The notes below the pieces were generated by a model that saw only the letters and a program-made list of their open reading frames with translations, had not been told where the DNA came from and searched no databases. From IMG/VR virus record IMGVR_UViG_3300035181_001685, positions 1 through 34,281 of that record: a stretch of 34,281 bases of DNA. One strand, 5' to 3'. Positions 14,692 to 23,085 of the stretch are shown here, one piece after another. The stretch comes from a virus. The position numbers and the translations under genes were made by a program. Each line of letters begins with the position of its first letter. The first letter of the stretch is position 1.

Positions 14692-16335
14692 ATGGCAAAT
14701 CCTCCTAAAAACATCAATGATTGTCGTGTAGGTGATTCTTCACAACCACCTAATCCTATGTTTGCGTTTAACGGAGTCTTGACAAACAAAAACGTACAAA
14801 ATAACACGTACGTCCCTCCAGAATATTGTCGTGGAACTCTTGATTACTCGACCTCAACTTGTGCTGAGATTGAGTCTAATTACATTGCTGGATTGATGGC
14901 TGAAACTCTACAGTATGCTGGGGGTGCTGTCAATATCTTCCCACTGTTGGGGGTGCACAACCAAGGATCAACACTAGATCAACCTGGAGCTGGTTATCCG
15001 TTAAGCTCAGGAACTCCCTCAGGATATAATGCTCTTGACGGTTTTAATGTCAATCCAGAAAGCTGGAGATCGATCCAAACGGGCACAGCAGTAACGTCAA
15101 CTCCAGCTTTTTTGGGATATGACTTTGGAACAAAGAAGGCATGGGATAAGATCGGGGTTCCACAAGAACGCTATCAACCTGGGGCTCCAGTACGACATAA
15201 TATTGCTACCGTAAAAATTAAACAAGGCAGTGATCCTACGACTAGAGCATTACAGGTCAGGATAGAAGCTTCTGATGACGGAGATACGTGGCATCGTATT
15301 GACGTTGCAAATCTTCCAAACACAGATCAATTAGTTACGATCGGAGTTAGATCTACTGCAGCTTATAACAAGTGGAGAGTGGTTCCTACCTTCTTTGCTG
15401 GGGTAACGTCAAATTCTCCTTGGGAAGTTGTTGAGCTTCACTTCTTAGAATCAACTCAGCTATCTCTAGATAATATTGAAGATTTTGTCTTATTAGAAAA
15501 TCGTGATCGAGCTTACTGTAGATCTTCAATCATGCTTAAGTGCACTTATGATCTTCTTGACGTTCAATCAGAACTTGCAAGGTTTGGAATTTCATTACCT
15601 CAAACGTATATCTTCACCTGTAGCTTTGCTGACATGGTTCTATTACTCGGTCGTCCTGTAGTAGTAGGTGACATTGTTGAGCTCCCAGGTGAAGTTCAGT
15701 ATGATACAAACTTAAAACCTATACGAAAGTGGCTTGAAGTAAACGACACTGGTTGGAGCACTGAGGGTTACACTCAAAACTGGAAACCCAACCTCTTTAG
15801 ATTCTATGCTCAACCGATACTACCTTCAGTTGAACATAAGGATCTCCTGGGTGTTCCTGGACAGGTTAATGCAGAACAATCTGACTCAGACTTCTTACTG
15901 TCAGATCTCTTGCAAAACCAACAAGCATATGAATCTACTGAAGCGATCACTCAGATCTCTGCTGATCTTGTACCTCAGACGGGTGAAGACCCACAAGACA
16001 TTCAGTCAGGTAAACCCTTGATCGGTCCAGCTGGTAATTATGACGGTAAAGATCTATACGCTCAAGATGCGATTCCACCTAACGGTGAGCCGTTTACGAT
16101 CGGTGATGCTTTACCTGATCCTAAGACAATTCTTGATGGACACTATCACCGTCAAACGTACACGAACATTGTTGCATCTCTTCGTCCTCCTGAACGTCTG
16201 TTACGCTGGTTTGCTAACTTACAGCGTTGGAAAGTGATTGAAGTTAATACTCGAAGCGCCCCTGAATCACATAAGAAAACGATGGCTGCAATCTTGTCAT
16301 CGTCTACTAAAACTTCACTTGATAGTAAACTATAA
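14692..16335 (+). CDS. Neck protein (possible gp14-like) with discoidin-like domain
   Basis: The 547-residue protein follows the previous structural gene after 7 nt. Residues ~115-250 resemble a galactose-binding, F5/8-type C (discoidin) fold: FLGYDFGTKKAWDKIGV, VKIKQGSDPTTRALQVRIEA, DDGDTWHRIDV, KWRVVP, WEVVELHFLE. The later half has RPVVVGDIVELPGEV and EGYTQNWKPNLFRFYAQPIL, a pattern I associate with neck proteins of T4-related myoviruses (GDIIELP ... W-P-x-L-(F/Y)-R). It would help close the filled head and join the tail. The inserted carbohydrate-binding-like module is unusual at the neck. Gene order (13, 14, 15) supports the name. Confidence 0.68.
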   Translation: MANPPKNINDCRVGDSSQPPNPMFAFNGVLTNKNVQNNTYVPPEYCRGTLDYSTSTCAEIESNYIAGLMAETLQYAGGAVNIFPLLGVHNQGSTLDQPGAGYPLSSGTPSGYNALDGFNVNPESWRSIQTGTAVTSTPAFLGYDFGTKKAWDKIGVPQERYQPGAPVRHNIATVKIKQGSDPTTRALQVRIEASDDGDTWHRIDVANLPNTDQLVTIGVRSTAAYNKWRVVPTFFAGVTSNSPWEVVELHFLESTQLSLDNIEDFVLLENRDRAYCRSSIMLKCTYDLLDVQSELARFGISLPQTYIFTCSFADMVLLLGRPVVVGDIVELPGEVQYDTNLKPIRKWLEVNDTGWSTEGYTQNWKPNLFRFYAQPILPSVEHKDLLGVPGQVNAEQSDSDFLLSDLLQNQQAYESTEAITQISADLVPQTGEDPQDIQSGKPLIGPAGNYDGKDLYAQDAIPPNGEPFTIGDALPDPKTILDGHYHRQTYTNIVASLRPPERLLRWFANLQRWKVIEVNTRSAPESHKKTMAAILSSSTKTSLDSKL

Positions 16336-16347
16336 AGAACCCACAAG

Positions 16348-17223
16348 ATGATTAGACATTATTGGTACGATCAACAGATTAAAAAGTATATCATTGGATT
16401 TGCAAACATCTTTACAGGGTTGCAAGTTACTACAGGTAAAGATGCTAGCGGAAATATCATCACCCTTGACGTTCCGATCAGGTATGGCTCTACAGATCGA
16501 GTAGTTGCAGCGCTGGCTTCATCAAACACCCAAAATAAGCTACATACTGTACCGATGATGTCATGTTACATGACCGCGTTAGAACTTGCACCTGAACGAA
16601 TGCACGGTGTAAATCAAACTGATCGTCGAACTTATCTAGAGCAGGGTGGAGTATTTCCAGATGATGTAAAGATGATTCGTCGAGTGATGCCGATTCCTTA
16701 CAATATGATCATGGATCTTGCGATCATCGCGTCAAATACTGATCAACTTTATCAAATCTTAGAACAGATCTTGATCTTATTTGACTATGATTTGCAGTTA
16801 CAGTTCAATGATTCTGCTTTTGATTGGACAAAGATCTCAAAGCTAACATTAACCTCACTCAACAATGAAGAAAATTATCCATTGAGCGGAGATCGTCGTG
16901 AGATCATGTGGACTTTAAGTTTTGATTTACCTGTTTGGTTGTCACCACCAGCTGAAATCAGAACTGACTTGATCAAGATGATTAGCATTAGAATCGGTGA
17001 CATTGACGGTCTGTCTCTTGATGAAATTGATCAGAACGGAGATCTTGTACCGTTTATGAACCCTTACTCTGAAATGATAATTACTTCTGATGTTGCAGTG
17101 ACTCCAGTAGATCCGAATCTTGTATCAAGCAGGGTAACTGCAGTGGGTATTGAAATCACGCCTGGAGACCCTGTCTCACCTACACCAAGTGGGACTCCAA
17201 CGAACTTAACACAGTTACCTTAA
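16348..17223 (+). CDS. Tail completion/sheath stabiliser (T4 gp15-like)
   Basis: The 291-residue protein aligns by eye along most of T4 gp15: RHYWYDQQIKKYIIGFANIF with T4 FGYFYNSSFRRYATLMGDLF, VPIRYGSTDR with VPITYASKEH, PIPYNMIMDLAIIASNTDQL with PSPIKMIYELSIFTRYEDDM, then QILEQILILFDYDLQL. gp15 forms the hexameric ring at the tail tip that ends tube and sheath growth and binds the neck. The C-terminal tail is Pro/Thr-rich (GDPVSPTPSGTPTN), as in gp15. It sits between the neck-like gene and the tail tube. Confidence 0.9.
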   Translation: MIRHYWYDQQIKKYIIGFANIFTGLQVTTGKDASGNIITLDVPIRYGSTDRVVAALASSNTQNKLHTVPMMSCYMTALELAPERMHGVNQTDRRTYLEQGGVFPDDVKMIRRVMPIPYNMIMDLAIIASNTDQLYQILEQILILFDYDLQLQFNDSAFDWTKISKLTLTSLNNEENYPLSGDRREIMWTLSFDLPVWLSPPAEIRTDLIKMISIRIGDIDGLSLDEIDQNGDLVPFMNPYSEMIITSDVAVTPVDPNLVSSRVTAVGIEITPGDPVSPTPSGTPTNLTQLP

Positions 17224-17237
17224 ATTTTGAAGATTTT

Positions 17238-17245
17238 GATAAATA
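17238..17245 (+). promoter_or_regulatory. Late promoter GATAAATA
   Basis: A T4-late-type box 39 nt upstream of the tail tube ATG; an AGGAG ribosome site lies between them. Confidence 0.6.
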
Positions 17246-17284
17246 AAATAAATTAGAACTTTATAGGAACCTTAGGAGAATTTT

Positions 17285-17881
17285 ATGGCAACACTTTCAC
17301 AAGTAGGTATTGCTGGGATCGGCAATGGTATTTTGCATCCAAAGCATAAAAATAGATGGCGTGCTTTATTTAGCGGCCTAGGTGGAGTTTTAGGATCTCA
17401 TGCAGGGGTTCCAAACGATCTATCACTTCAAGTTATCACTGCAACTCGTCCTAGCATGTCTTATGAAGAAGTCCAACTTGATCGTTACAACTCAAGAGTT
17501 TATGTGGCCGGTAAACATACATTTGAACCTTGTACATTGACAATTGAAGATGACGTTACTAACCGCGCATCACATGCAATTCAAACACAACTTGAAAGAC
17601 AACAACGCTTGATCGGTGCAACTGGTCCTTGGCTGAATACAGAAGCTACTGCTTTTACATATAAGTTTGGAATGACGCTTGAGATGCTTGATGGTAATGA
17701 AGCTGTAGTTGAATCTTGGAAGTATGAAGGGTGCTTCTTACAATCAGTTGATTGGGGTGATTTAGATTATTCAACCGGTGAAAAAATGACTATTAACCTG
17801 ACGATGCGTTATGATCATGCGCGTCAGATCTTGATTCCAGCTGTTACTGGTTCAGCAATCGGTGGTTTGATCAACGGTTAA
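17285..17881 (+). CDS. Tail tube protein (T4 gp19-like)
   Basis: The 198-residue protein forms the inner tube through which DNA passes. The pattern is that of gp19-type tubes: KNRWRALFSGLGG near residue 22, SLQVITATRPSMSYEEVQLD near 46-65, then YKFGMTLEMLDG, ESWKYEGCFLQSVDWGDLDY and INLTMRYDHARQ at the C-terminus. It has its own late promoter (17238) and a strong terminator right after, giving a monocistronic, highly expressed unit like the sheath gene. Confidence 0.94.
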   Translation: MATLSQVGIAGIGNGILHPKHKNRWRALFSGLGGVLGSHAGVPNDLSLQVITATRPSMSYEEVQLDRYNSRVYVAGKHTFEPCTLTIEDDVTNRASHAIQTQLERQQRLIGATGPWLNTEATAFTYKFGMTLEMLDGNEAVVESWKYEGCFLQSVDWGDLDYSTGEKMTINLTMRYDHARQILIPAVTGSAIGGLING

Positions 17882-17890
17882 TTACAGACT

Positions 17891-17930
17891 ATCCGCTTAA
17901 CGTGAATTCACGTTAAGCGGATTTATTTTG
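17891..17930 (+). terminator. Rho-independent terminator after the tail tube gene
   Basis: A perfect 32-bp palindrome (16-nt arms, 17891-17922, core TAACGTGAATTCACGTTA) is followed by TTATTTTG. It is one of the strongest hairpins in the window. Confidence 0.88.
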
Positions 17931-17939
17931 TCTAAAATT

Positions 17940-17947
17940 TATAAATA
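17940..17947 (+). promoter_or_regulatory. Late promoter TATAAATA
   Basis: An exact T4 late consensus 31 nt upstream of the endonuclease ATG, so the endonuclease brings or uses its own late promoter. Confidence 0.7.
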
Positions 17948-17978
17948 ATTATAATCAACTGATTAGAGAAAATAACCC

Positions 17979-19595
17979 ATGAATCAAGATCAATTAGATC
18001 AGCTTTTATTATCAACTAAATCTGCTAATAGTAAATTTACATTGATAGGTCAAGCCTTGAAGCGTGGTGAACTAAGTTGGTTAGAAAGTCTTTATTCAGA
18101 CATCTCAATACAAGAAAAAGTATTTCTTTACATTAATAAATTAGATTCTCCTAAAAAGTGTGATATCTGTGGTAATAAAACACGTTTTTTAGGCTATTCA
18201 AGAGGATATCGTGAAACTTGTAGTGTAAGCTGTGCTAGAAAAAAATCTTACTTAGAAAATGGAAAGGAGATCTATGCTAAAGCAGTGAACACTTTAACTG
18301 AGCGTTATGGAGTATCTTCACAATTTCAACTTAAATCTGCGATTGAAAATCGAAAGCTTGCTGACGAAAAAAGAAAAGGAAAAAAACTTTCAGATGAACA
18401 TAAAAAATTGATCAAAGAGGGAATGATTAAACGGTATGGAGTTGAAAATCCTTCACAAGCTCCTGAAATTCGTGAAAAGATAAATCAAACTATGAATGAG
18501 AGATATGGTGGTTACTATATAGCTTCTACTGATCTCAGAGAATTAAAGCATGATAAGTGGATTGAGCGAAAGCTATCTCTGTTAGAGTCTGTATACAAAA
18601 CAAAACTATTAGAACCATATACTAGTTCAAAGTTGAAACATCAAGCTAAATGTATAGTATGTTCTACAAACTTTGAAGTAAATTTATCAAACGGACATGT
18701 TAGCAAGTGTCCAAAGTGTTTTTTCATTCCAGCAAATAAATCTTTAAAAGAGCAAGAACTAAGTGAATTTGTACAAAGCTTTGGGTTTACTGTTCTGACA
18801 AACGTTAAGTCAAAAGATCTAATTTATCCTTTAAGTCTTGACATTTGGATTCCTGAGTTACAGATGGCGATTGAATTCAACGGTGATTATTGGTATAGTG
18901 ATAAATTCAAGGATAAATCATACCATCTAACTAAGCTTAGTGCGTGTGAAGCTAAAAATATTCAGTTGATTCAGGTTCTTGAGCATGAATTTGATCAAAA
19001 GAAAGATTTAGTTTATTCTAGAATTTCAAGTATTTTGGGAAAAAATCAAAAGATCGGTGCTAGAAAGTGTACTATTGTTAAGTTATCTGCTAAAGAAGAA
19101 CGAGAGTTCTTAATTGAAAACCACTTACAAGGATATATTCCATCATCTTATAAGTTTGGGTTAAAAGTTGGTGAACGATTAACAATGGTAATGACGCTTG
19201 GGAGACCTAGATTTAATAAAACTGCAGATCTGGAACTCTTAAGAGTTGCTACATTAAAAGGTGTTACAGTAGTAGGTGGTGCAAAAAAACTATTTAATCA
19301 TGTTCTAAAGAACCTTGAATTCAATGAAATTATTTCTTATCGAGATCGTAGGTGGGGTAAAAGTTCGTTCTATGAACAATTAGGATTTGAGCTACAGCAT
19401 ATATCATCTCCGAGTTACTTTTATGTTAAAAAAGATATGGTGATCCAACGGTATGCAGCGCAAAAGAAAAATCTAAAAAAGATCTTAGGTGATAATTTTG
19501 ATGAAGCTCTAACTGAATCTGAAAATATGGAAAAAGAAAGATTCTTAAAGATCTGGGATTGTGGACAAGAAGTTTATTCACTTCATAAGATCTAA
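17979..19595 (+). CDS. Homing endonuclease of the EDxHD/Vsr-like class
   Basis: The 538-residue protein has a Cys4 zinc site (CDICGN ... CSVSC, near 60-85), RYGV repeats (about 108, 150, 176), a second zinc site (CIVCS ... CPKC, near 225-250) and a Vsr-like nuclease domain near 265-350: LDIWIPELQMAIEFNGDYW, YHLTKLSACEAKNIQLIQV, EHEF. This D...E...H pattern is that of EDxHD homing endonucleases such as I-Bth0305I. The last ~150 residues (YIPSSYKFGLKVGERLTMVM, YRDRRWGKSSFYEQLGF) look GNAT-like, a common accessory domain in these proteins. It sits free-standing between the tail tube and the next late gene, and shares its front half with the gene at 96-1214. Confidence 0.86.
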   Translation: MNQDQLDQLLLSTKSANSKFTLIGQALKRGELSWLESLYSDISIQEKVFLYINKLDSPKKCDICGNKTRFLGYSRGYRETCSVSCARKKSYLENGKEIYAKAVNTLTERYGVSSQFQLKSAIENRKLADEKRKGKKLSDEHKKLIKEGMIKRYGVENPSQAPEIREKINQTMNERYGGYYIASTDLRELKHDKWIERKLSLLESVYKTKLLEPYTSSKLKHQAKCIVCSTNFEVNLSNGHVSKCPKCFFIPANKSLKEQELSEFVQSFGFTVLTNVKSKDLIYPLSLDIWIPELQMAIEFNGDYWYSDKFKDKSYHLTKLSACEAKNIQLIQVLEHEFDQKKDLVYSRISSILGKNQKIGARKCTIVKLSAKEEREFLIENHLQGYIPSSYKFGLKVGERLTMVMTLGRPRFNKTADLELLRVATLKGVTVVGGAKKLFNHVLKNLEFNEIISYRDRRWGKSSFYEQLGFELQHISSPSYFYVKKDMVIQRYAAQKKNLKKILGDNFDEALTESENMEKERFLKIWDCGQEVYSLHKI

Positions 19596-19635
19596 TAAAG
19601 AATAGGAGATTTTTATCATGAAGCTGTAAGAATTA
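19594..19635 (+). repeat. Displaced copy of a gene start (copy 1)
   Basis: AATAAAGAATAGGAGATTTT and the following ATCATGAAGCTGTAAGAATTA match 19913-19956, including the ribosome site and start codon. The copy carries a TAA at codon 4. Confidence 0.85.
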
Positions 19636-19752
19636 CATGACTTCCGGAGTTTAATGGCATTCAATCACCGTGATACGCTGTTCGCGTGGGTTGGTAGCAC
19701 TGCAGATGAAACGCTGGTGAATGTAGCTATTTCTCTGTTCTTGACTTATTAA
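19618..19752 (+). pseudogene. Broken short gene: MKL then stop
   Basis: The start has the same leader as the gene at 19939, but codon 4 is TAA where that gene has CAA. In frame it continues ELHDFRSLMAFNHRDTLFAW and VGSTADETLVNVAISLFLTY to a TAA. A second ATG at 19654 after GGAG could give 32 residues. The composition is more GC-rich than its surroundings. No gene is visible from here to 19938: the rest holds a few weak inverted repeats and the late promoter at 19909. Confidence 0.5.
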
Positions 19753-19908
19753 AAATTATCCGTTGCTCGGTCTATGCTGTTTCACCGCTCTAGTTCAACG
19801 GCAAGCTTAGCCTGTGCTGAATAAAAATATCTCTTGTTCGGTATCAGTCATAAGATACATTACTGATTCCGATATTATACTACTAAAAGTAAACTTCTAT
19901 AATATTTG

Positions 19909-19916
19909 CATAAATA
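19909..19916 (+). promoter_or_regulatory. Late promoter CATAAATA
   Basis: T4-late-type box 23 nt upstream of the ATG at 19939. Confidence 0.58.
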
Positions 19917-19956
19917 AAGAATAAAGGAGATTTTTATCATGAAGTTGCAAGAATTA
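19913..19956 (+). repeat. Displaced copy of a gene start (copy 2, intact)
   Basis: The intact partner of 19594-19635, about 320 bp downstream; it contains AAGGAG and the start of the next gene. Confidence 0.85.
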
Positions 19957-20421
19957 TTAGAAGCTGCTAAAGAAAAAGAGATCAAGGTCGAACCGATTGA
20001 CATGATCGCAATTCTTTTATTTGGTAAAAAGTCTGGACCGGTTAAAGATCTAAAGAGAAGCAAGGATGCGATCTTCTTGGGTGTTTCTAGTGAAAAAAGC
20101 AATTTAAAAGATCTTGATGGTAAACCACTAGTACTAACGTTTGACAATAGCACTGATTCAGGTGAGTTTGAGATTGATCCTCTTACTTCACTCAAGATTG
20201 AAAAGGGTACTGAGATAGATAAATCTTTGCGATCTCTTTATCATAAATACTCAATCACTTCTAAGAAAAAGATAGGTTATATCTCAAAGGATGATAAAAT
20301 CTATGTCAGAGAACTTCATTTAGGTAAAGAGCTTACTAAGAGCACTGCTAAGATGGTTCGTGAAGCTCTACAGATTTTAAAAACAGTGGGTATCTCTCAA
20401 GAAGAATCTACTGGAGAGTAA
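19939..20421 (+). CDS. Unknown protein with capsid-targeting-like N-terminus
   Basis: The 160-residue protein starts MKLQELLEAAKEKE, one of the best matches to the shared peptide, with an L-L-E/A site like the I-A-E/A of T4 IPIII. The remainder is basic and charged (DMIAILLFGKKSGPVKDL, SKDAIFLGVSSEKSNLKDL, ELTKSTAKMVREALQIL), as in T4 internal proteins, with no enzyme motif seen. A CATAAATA late promoter and a strong AAGGAG ribosome site point to late expression. It lies between the endonuclease and a structural gene (4 nt before the next start). An internal head protein is the most natural reading. Confidence 0.72.
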   Translation: MKLQELLEAAKEKEIKVEPIDMIAILLFGKKSGPVKDLKRSKDAIFLGVSSEKSNLKDLDGKPLVLTFDNSTDSGEFEIDPLTSLKIEKGTEIDKSLRSLYHKYSITSKKKIGYISKDDKIYVRELHLGKELTKSTAKMVREALQILKTVGISQEESTGE

Positions 20422-20424
20422 ACC

Positions 20425-21699
20425 ATGCCTGACATATTTGATTCTGTGTTAAACAATAATTTCGGTAATTCTGAAGATCTAAGATCTCTTAATTCAGCGA
20501 TCGATCAGTTTAACGTTCAAAACATGTCTCCTTCTGACATTTATAACATGGCTGGACAGATTCCAAGAACGTTAGGTGGGATCCCAGGTGTTAGCGCAGT
20601 ACCGGGACTTAGTAACATCCCGATCCCAGGTCTTTCAAGTGTTGATAAGCTACTAGGACCTTTGAGCTCAATGCGATTTGGAACGAGCGGATCTTGGGAA
20701 AGCGTTCATTATGCTGATGACTTAAATTTTCATCAACCTAAATTTAAGTTCTTGTTCAAGGTTGGATTTTACGGTTTTGCTGGGCAAGATTACTATTATT
20801 ATGTACATCGTTGTGATAAACCAAAGGTTCGTTTCAACCATCAAGACGTGAACTATTACAACTTCAGAACTAGAGTTCTGACAAGTGTAACATTTGAACC
20901 TTTAACAATCACGTTTCTTGATGAGATCGGAAACAGTGTACATGACTTTTTCGTGAACTATTTAAGTCAGCGTTCAGGGACAGGTAGCGGAAACTATGGG
21001 ATTGATCAAGGTTTCGGTGAAGCTACATCATCAAGACCTTATTCAAATGCTTATACTGAAAAGGGTGGACAACGAATCATTGTTGAACAGGTCTTTGCTA
21101 ACGGTACTACTTCTAACCGTTATGTGTTCATTAATCCTAGAATAGAACAGTTTGACTTTGATGAATTGAGCATGGAAGATAGTACTACAGGTAGTACTGC
21201 TCTATTAACGTTTTCATATGATGCAATTGAGTGTTTAACAGTATATGGTTCAACTATTCACTCTTGGGGGAACTTAGATCTTTTAAGAGGTGGGGCAGGA
21301 AGCATTGTTAACGGTGGAGATACTTTTGGTGCAAATAGTAGCTTAGATCCACAGTACAGCGTCGATGGGGGTGGAGTTCAAGGTCACCCAAATCGAATAA
21401 ACCAAATGAATCAAACGTACCAAAATCTACAACAAGGGATGGGAATGATGAATAGTATTCCATCTGCATTGCAAGGTACTCAGCCATATTATCGTCAATA
21501 TGGAAGTGGGATTGATATGATCGGACAAGGGATTCAAGATACTCTTCGTTCAATTACTAGTGGGGCCAACATGAACTTTGCAGGCGGTGCTAACATGTAC
21601 TCGTACCCAATGTATATTCAGCAACCTATACCTTACATGCCGATCTCACCGAATGATTACAATTTAAATACTTATACGAAAAAACCAGGGGTTAAATAA
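20425..21699 (+). CDS. Tail-tube-like/baseplate structural protein (possible gp54- or gp48-like)
   Basis: The 424-residue protein has a central region typical of proteins that continue the tail tube fold at the baseplate: HQPKFKFLFKVGFYGFAG, YYYVHRCDKPKVRFNHQDV, NFRTRVLTSVTFEPLTITF, LDEIGNSVHDFFVNYLSQ, and later FDELSMEDSTTGSTALLTFS. In T4, gp48 and gp54 cap the baseplate and start the tube. The C-terminal ~130 residues are low-complexity Gln/Asn/Gly/Met/Tyr (NQMNQTYQNLQQGMGMMN, PMYIQQPIPYMPISPN). The ends of neighbouring genes overlap (TAATGG at 21697-21702). The exact T4 counterpart is not certain. Confidence 0.65.
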   Translation: MPDIFDSVLNNNFGNSEDLRSLNSAIDQFNVQNMSPSDIYNMAGQIPRTLGGIPGVSAVPGLSNIPIPGLSSVDKLLGPLSSMRFGTSGSWESVHYADDLNFHQPKFKFLFKVGFYGFAGQDYYYYVHRCDKPKVRFNHQDVNYYNFRTRVLTSVTFEPLTITFLDEIGNSVHDFFVNYLSQRSGTGSGNYGIDQGFGEATSSRPYSNAYTEKGGQRIIVEQVFANGTTSNRYVFINPRIEQFDFDELSMEDSTTGSTALLTFSYDAIECLTVYGSTIHSWGNLDLLRGGAGSIVNGGDTFGANSSLDPQYSVDGGGVQGHPNRINQMNQTYQNLQQGMGMMNSIPSALQGTQPYYRQYGSGIDMIGQGIQDTLRSITSGANMNFAGGANMYSYPMYIQQPIPYMPISPNDYNLNTYTKKPGVK

Positions 21700-22112
21700 T
21701 GGCTAAGGGTTTGTATAAACCTATCAATACTGAAAAGTATTTGGGTGATCCAACTAAAATTAGATTCTTGAGCTCTTGGGAACTTCGATTCATGGATTTT
21801 TGTGACAAGAATCCAAACATTATACAGTGGGGTTCTGAAGAATTTAGGGTACCTTACTTTAATCCAATTAAGAACAAGACATGTAATTATATCCCTGATT
21901 TTATCATTAAGTACAAAGATCGAAATGGAATTGTGATAACTGAAGTGATTGAGATCAAACCTTATAAGCAGACAGTACCGGGTAAAAAGATCTCAACTTA
22001 TGATAAAGTTCAATTAGTGATAAATCATGCAAAGTGGACTGCTGCAAAAGCATTTTGTGCAGCTCATAGTATCAAATTCCGTGTTGTAACAGAGAAAGAT
22101 TTATTTCGTTAG
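21699..22112 (+). CDS. Head completion protein (T4 gp4-like, nuclease-fold)
   Basis: The 137-residue protein resembles T4 gp4 throughout: YKPINTEKYLGDPTKIRFLS matches VPKNISKYRGDPKKITYRS, then WELRFMDFCDKNPNIIQWGS, VPYFNPIKNKTCNYIPDFII, EVIEIKPYKQT and WTAAKAFCAAHSIKFRVVTE. The PD...E-x-K residues (IPDF, EIK) match the Vsr-like nuclease fold of this family. In T4 the protein finishes the filled head before tail joining. It overlaps the preceding gene by one base. It is followed directly by the small terminase, a normal packaging neighbourhood. Confidence 0.9.
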   Translation: MAKGLYKPINTEKYLGDPTKIRFLSSWELRFMDFCDKNPNIIQWGSEEFRVPYFNPIKNKTCNYIPDFIIKYKDRNGIVITEVIEIKPYKQTVPGKKISTYDKVQLVINHAKWTAAKAFCAAHSIKFRVVTEKDLFR

Positions 22113-22128
22113 TTTTAAGGGATAAAAG

Positions 22129-22674
22129 ATGAGTACTAAACCACATCCACTTGAAGGTATCTTTGACATTGAACCTGGTAGTACCCCTGTGTTTCATGAC
22201 ATTCACGGTGGTACAGGGCTACCTACTAACGAAAGATCAAGTCAATTGCTTGATCCTACTTCTGGTGAAGTAGTAGAACGTAAAGTTGATGCTACTATAG
22301 ACGAGCTTGAAATAGAAGAACGTTTAGAAGATCTTCATATTGATGGACAACTTGAAACAATTCATAGCAACGCGATCATTGCGTTTGAAAAAAGTTCTAG
22401 GATGGCTGAAGAAGTTGATCCAAAGTTTGCCGCTAGAAATGCTGAAGTTGCAGCACAGTACTTGAACATTGCATTGAACGCAGTGAATTCTAGAGTTGAC
22501 GCAAAGTTTAAACGTCAAAAGGTTCGGATGTCAAAAGACATTTCACCGAAAACTGTAAATAATAACGTAATTATTGCTGATAGAAATTCTTTATTGAAAC
22601 AGATCTTTGGTACGCAAGATCAAAACAATATTGGAGACACCATTGCTGGAGAAAAAGTTAATGAAACTAGCTGA
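22129..22674 (+). CDS. Small terminase subunit (T4 gp16-like)
   Basis: The 181-residue protein has the T4 gp16 layout: an acidic disordered N-terminus (EGIFDIEPGSTPVFHD), a central helical oligomerisation region (AEEVDPKFAARNAEVAAQYL), and a C-terminal segment (VNNNVIIADRNSLLKQIFGT) resembling the NIQNATVFMGSPTELM region of gp16. It would recognise DNA and regulate the large subunit. Its last 14 nt overlap the start of a NUDIX gene. In T4 gene 17 follows at once; here it is 6 kb away. Confidence 0.78.
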   Translation: MSTKPHPLEGIFDIEPGSTPVFHDIHGGTGLPTNERSSQLLDPTSGEVVERKVDATIDELEIEERLEDLHIDGQLETIHSNAIIAFEKSSRMAEEVDPKFAARNAEVAAQYLNIALNAVNSRVDAKFKRQKVRMSKDISPKTVNNNVIIADRNSLLKQIFGTQDQNNIGDTIAGEKVNETS

Positions 22675-23077
22675 TCTATTTGAAAAGAAAAATAAACCTA
22701 ATACATCAAAGATGACTGCTTGGGTGATCCTTTATACTGAAGATAAGTTAATTCTCGGAAAGCGGGCACCTACTGTTAACAATCCAAATCTCTGGAATTT
22801 TTTCGGAGGGGGTATAGATGAAGGAGAGTCTGCTAAAGAAGCTGCTGTCAGGGAGCTTGAAGAAGAAGTAAAATATAAAGCTTCTATCGGAGATCTAAAG
22901 AAGATCACTCAGATCGGTGATGCTACTTATTTTTCTTTGAAATTAACAGGAACTTCAGGTATTAAAACATCTGATGAGATTAGTGGGATCAAAGGATTTA
23001 AGTTAACAGATCTACCTAACAATTTACACTCTAAAACTGCTAATTTCTTTAACAAACTTGATAGCATTTTAAAATAA
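22661..23077 (+). CDS. NUDIX hydrolase with capsid-targeting-like N-terminus
   Basis: The ATG at 22661 is chosen because it gives MKLADLFEKK, the shared peptide with an L-F-E/K site, overlapping the end of the small terminase gene. The 138-residue protein has a Nudix box near residues 46-68: GGGIDEGESAKEAAVRELEE then EV, matching Gx5Ex7REUxEExGU except that the last Gly is Lys. It is preceded by a typical strand pair (MTAWVILYTEDKLILGKRA, NLWNFFGGG). NUDIX enzymes cleave nucleoside diphosphate derivatives, including capped RNA ends, NADH or ADP-ribose; the substrate here is not visible. It is the first of the cargo genes between the two terminases. Confidence 0.85.
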   Translation: MKLADLFEKKNKPNTSKMTAWVILYTEDKLILGKRAPTVNNPNLWNFFGGGIDEGESAKEAAVRELEEEVKYKASIGDLKKITQIGDATYFSLKLTGTSGIKTSDEISGIKGFKLTDLPNNLHSKTANFFNKLDSILK

Positions 23078-23085
23078 AGGATTAT

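Noticed and set aside
15000-17900. Apparent richness in GATC in the structural genes
   Set aside because: It is noticeable by eye, but I cannot count or compare with expectation, and GAT/ATC codon use alone could produce it.
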